This document shows, piece after piece, positions 7,318 to 8,705 of a stretch of 8,705 nucleotides of DNA. The first letter of the stretch is position 1. Each line of letters begins with the position of its first letter. The DNA is taken from contig JBDSEA010000058.1 of the NCBI GenBank assembly GCA_039920305.1, forward strand, positions 1 through 8,705. The letters are read 5' to 3'. Under the pieces are notes generated by a model. The model saw only the letters and a list, made by a program, of their open reading frames with translations, ran no database searches and was not told the origin of the DNA. Source of the DNA: DASRAJ01 sp039920305. GTDB lineage: Bacteria > Bacteroidota > Bacteroidia > Chitinophagales > UBA10324. A program made the position numbers and the translations under genes.

Positions 7318-7731
7318 TTACCTTCCCGGCTGTTGAGGCCAGTGCGAATTCATAATATATATAATTTCCTTCCGAAGCTTTTGAAAGTCTGAAGGCTTGG
7401 TAAGAAAATATGCTGCGCCCAGTTCACGGGTCACATCAATATCATTCTGGCTGTCAGATGTTGTAAACATTATCACCGGAATATCTTTAAGCCGGTGATC
7501 CTTCTTTAATTCAGTGAGGCAGGTTTTGCCATCCATACCGGGCATATTCATGTCAAGTAAAATCACATCAGGCAAAGGATTTATTTCATTCCGCAATTTA
7601 TCCAGGGCCTCTTTTCCGTCATTGGCTACCAGGCATTCCGCTGATGGATCAATATCCATTACGGCATCTATGAAAAAATCACGGTCGTCAATATCATCAT
7701 CAATTAAGAGAAAGATTTTTTTATGCTCCAT
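7318..7731 (-). CDS. Single-domain (CheY-like) response regulator
   Basis: 137 residues consisting of one receiver domain and nothing else. Key residues: acidic pocket D11/D12, phosphoacceptor D60 (ILLDMNMPG), T90 (MFTTSD), and K112 in FLTKPSD. There is no DNA-binding, enzymatic or other output domain, so it must work by protein contact or as a phosphate shuttle. I chose the ATG at 7731 because the receiver fold starts right after it. The longer in-frame start at 7821 adds 30 unconserved residues, and the promoter-like TAnnTTTG falls inside that extension. It is encoded upstream of kaiC with a 106-base gap, so it may share the transcript or kaiC may have its own promoter. Likely partner of the histidine kinase at the distal end of the cluster, as inferred from neighbourhood only. 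Confidence 0.92.
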   Translation of the reverse strand: MEHKKIFLLIDDDIDDRDFFIDAVMDIDPSAECLVANDGKEALDKLRNEINPLPDVILLDMNMPGMDGKTCLTELKKDHRLKDIPVIMFTTSDSQNDIDVTRELGAAYFLTKPSDFQKLRKEIIYIMNSHWPQQPGR

Positions 7732-7774
7732 TTTCTGTATTGAACAAGCGGCTGGCAGGGAAAAAGGACGATTC

Positions 7775-7782
7775 CAAAAGTA
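7775..7782 (-). promoter_or_regulatory. Putative Bacteroidota -7 promoter element before the response regulator
   Basis: On the minus strand this reads TACTTTTG, an exact match to the Bacteroidota TAnnTTTG element, 43 bases from the chosen ATG at 7731. The -33 region is poor: only a TTT-rich patch is seen and no clean TTG at the usual spacing. It supports the ATG at 7731 and could drive the whole Kai cluster. Not proven. Confidence 0.4.
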
Positions 7783-7823
7783 ACAATAACTATTGCGAAA
7801 GTTGCTTTCTTTGGTCTGCATCT

Positions 7824-7867
7824 GTATGCCTGCATTAAAATATGCAGGTTTGAAGATTCAGGCATAC
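7824..7867. repeat. Nested, mutually exclusive inverted repeats in the divergent intergenic region
   Basis: The outer arms GTATGCCTG (7824-7832) and CAGGCATAC (7859-7867) are a perfect 9-base inverted repeat with a 26-base spacer. Inside it, CCTGCAT (7829-7835) and ATGCAGG (7842-7848) form a 7-base stem with a 6-base loop. The inner left arm shares CCTG with the outer left arm, so only one hairpin can form fully at a time. It lies between the response regulator promoter and the truncated restriction-modification fragment. It could be an operator dyad, a terminator-like or attenuator structure, or a relic of a mobile element. Confidence 0.55.
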
Positions 7868-7877
7868 TAAATAAAAT

Positions 7878-8558
7878 TTGCCTCTAAATCGCGGAGGTGA
7901 ATTGTTCTTCCCGCTCTACCTCTACAAACCCTCTGATGCCAAAAAGAAAGATCGTGGCATCCAAACCATGATGCTCGTGGAACCTGAGGTGGCTTATGAT
8001 TCAAAGAACAGAATACCCAACATCGCAAAAGAAGTTTTTCAAAAATTTGAAAAAGCATTCGGCAGAAAGCCAGGTCCTGAAGAAATTTTTTATTACATCT
8101 ACGCCATTCTCTACAGCAACATTTACCGGGAGAAATACGCTGAGTTCCTCAAGATTGATTTTCCAAGAATTCCTTTCACAAAAGAGTACAAGCTGTTTCA
8201 GCACCTCGCAGCGCTTGGTGAAGAACTCATCCAGCTTCATTTGCTCAAACATAAATCGCTTTCAAAACCCATTGCCAAATTCAGAGGTTCAGGAGAAGAT
8301 ATGATTGAGAAAGTTGCTTACGACGGAAAAGAAAATGTCTTCATCAATCCAAAAAAATATTTCGAAGGCATCATTCCTGAAGTTTGGAATTATCAAATCG
8401 GCGGCTACCAGGTAATGGAGAAATTCCTGAAAGACCGCAAAGGCAGGCACATGACTGATGCTGAAACCTATTGCAGGATCGCAACATCAATAAAATTTAC
8501 GATAGATATTCAACAGGAAATTGATAAATTTTATGAGAAGGCGGAAAAAACAGCTTGA
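7878..8558 (+). pseudogene. Truncated type ISP restriction-modification enzyme, C-terminal specificity domain only
   Basis: An intact frame of about 226 codons that matches, from family memory, the C-terminal target-recognition part of type ISP (LlaBIII-like) restriction-modification proteins: NR..ELFFPLYLYK (residues 4-17), PGPEEIFYYIYAILYS, REKYAEFLKIDFPRIPFT, YFEGIIPEVWNYQIGGYQV, and FLKDRKGR followed by the DAETYCRIATSIK helix. Full enzymes exceed 1000 residues and carry nuclease, helicase and methyltransferase parts ahead of this domain. Here none exist: a TAA stop lies in frame at 7872-7874, and only a TTG at 7878 or an ATG at 7968 could start translation. The upstream bases encode no part of the missing methyltransferase. 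Without it the fragment should be inactive, so I call it a remnant. An alternative is a stand-alone specificity subunit, which I consider unlikely. Confidence 0.82.
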
Positions 8559-8637
8559 TATTTGAGCCTGTCGACATTAAATTTTCAAGTTACTATTAAT
8601 TTCCAAACAGCTTATTAAGGAATTGTTCTGATAGACT

Positions 8638-8699
8638 GGGTTTTGACCATGTGGTGATACTGCTGAAAATAAAACCCGTTTAATATTAATTACGTAATT
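8638..8699. repeat. AT-rich inverted repeats near the right edge
   Basis: GGGTTTT (8638-8644) and AAAACCC (8671-8677) are a 7-base inverted repeat with a 26-base spacer. AATTACGTAATT (8688-8699) is a perfect 12-base palindrome. Both lie in the 147 bases after the truncated restriction-modification fragment, where I see no gene. The function is unknown, and in such AT-rich DNA they may be chance. Confidence 0.25.
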
Positions 8700-8705
8700 G
8701 AAATA

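Noticed and set aside
7732..7821. Longer response regulator starting at ATG 7821.
   Set aside because: The 30-residue extension has no receiver-domain similarity and contains the promoter-like TAnnTTTG.
8001..8252. Minus-strand frame of 83 residues inside the restriction-modification fragment.
   Set aside because: Antisense shadow of a frame with strong family motifs.

Overview
The window looks like chromosomal DNA of a Bacteroidota bacterium. I can exclude neither a cultured nor an uncultured member of the Chitinophagales/Sphingobacteriales type. Two neighbouring secreted proteins end in type IX secretion system (T9SS) type A sorting domains, PKD modules with the motif FGDG are present, start codons are preceded by A-rich stretches rather than Shine-Dalgarno sequences, and one good TAnnTTTG promoter element of the Bacteroidota sigma factor is visible.

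Left part (1-2727, plus strand): the 3' end of a large PKD-repeat surface protein that is unusually rich in histidine, followed 34 bases later by a secreted beta-propeller protein of the galactose oxidase/glyoxal oxidase type. The second protein keeps all five residues expected of a copper-radical oxidase and carries both a carboxypeptidase-regulatory-like N-terminal domain and a T9SS tail.

Centre (2807-7731, minus strand): the most interesting part. Read in transcription order it holds a single-domain response regulator, a double-domain KaiC ATPase of the KaiC2-like type (phosphosite Ser-Ser), a canonical KaiB, a second and divergent KaiB, and a soluble PAS-GAF-PAS histidine kinase. The last three genes are tightly packed (8-base gap, then a TAATG overlap) and there is no kaiA. 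I read this as a KaiA-independent Kai timing or stress module with its own two-component output. The second KaiB is translationally coupled to the kinase. This suggests a 'split SasA': in cyanobacterial SasA a KaiB-like domain and a kinase form one protein, whereas here they would be two.

Right part (7732-8705): a 146-base divergent intergenic region with a promoter-like element for the response regulator and a pair of nested inverted repeats. It is followed on the plus strand by a 5'-truncated fragment of a type ISP restriction-modification enzyme (only the C-terminal specificity domain) and 147 bases of AT-rich non-coding DNA. The truncation point lies beside the inverted repeats, so this is probably an old rearrangement scar.

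No tRNA, rRNA, CRISPR array, transposase or complete insertion sequence was seen.
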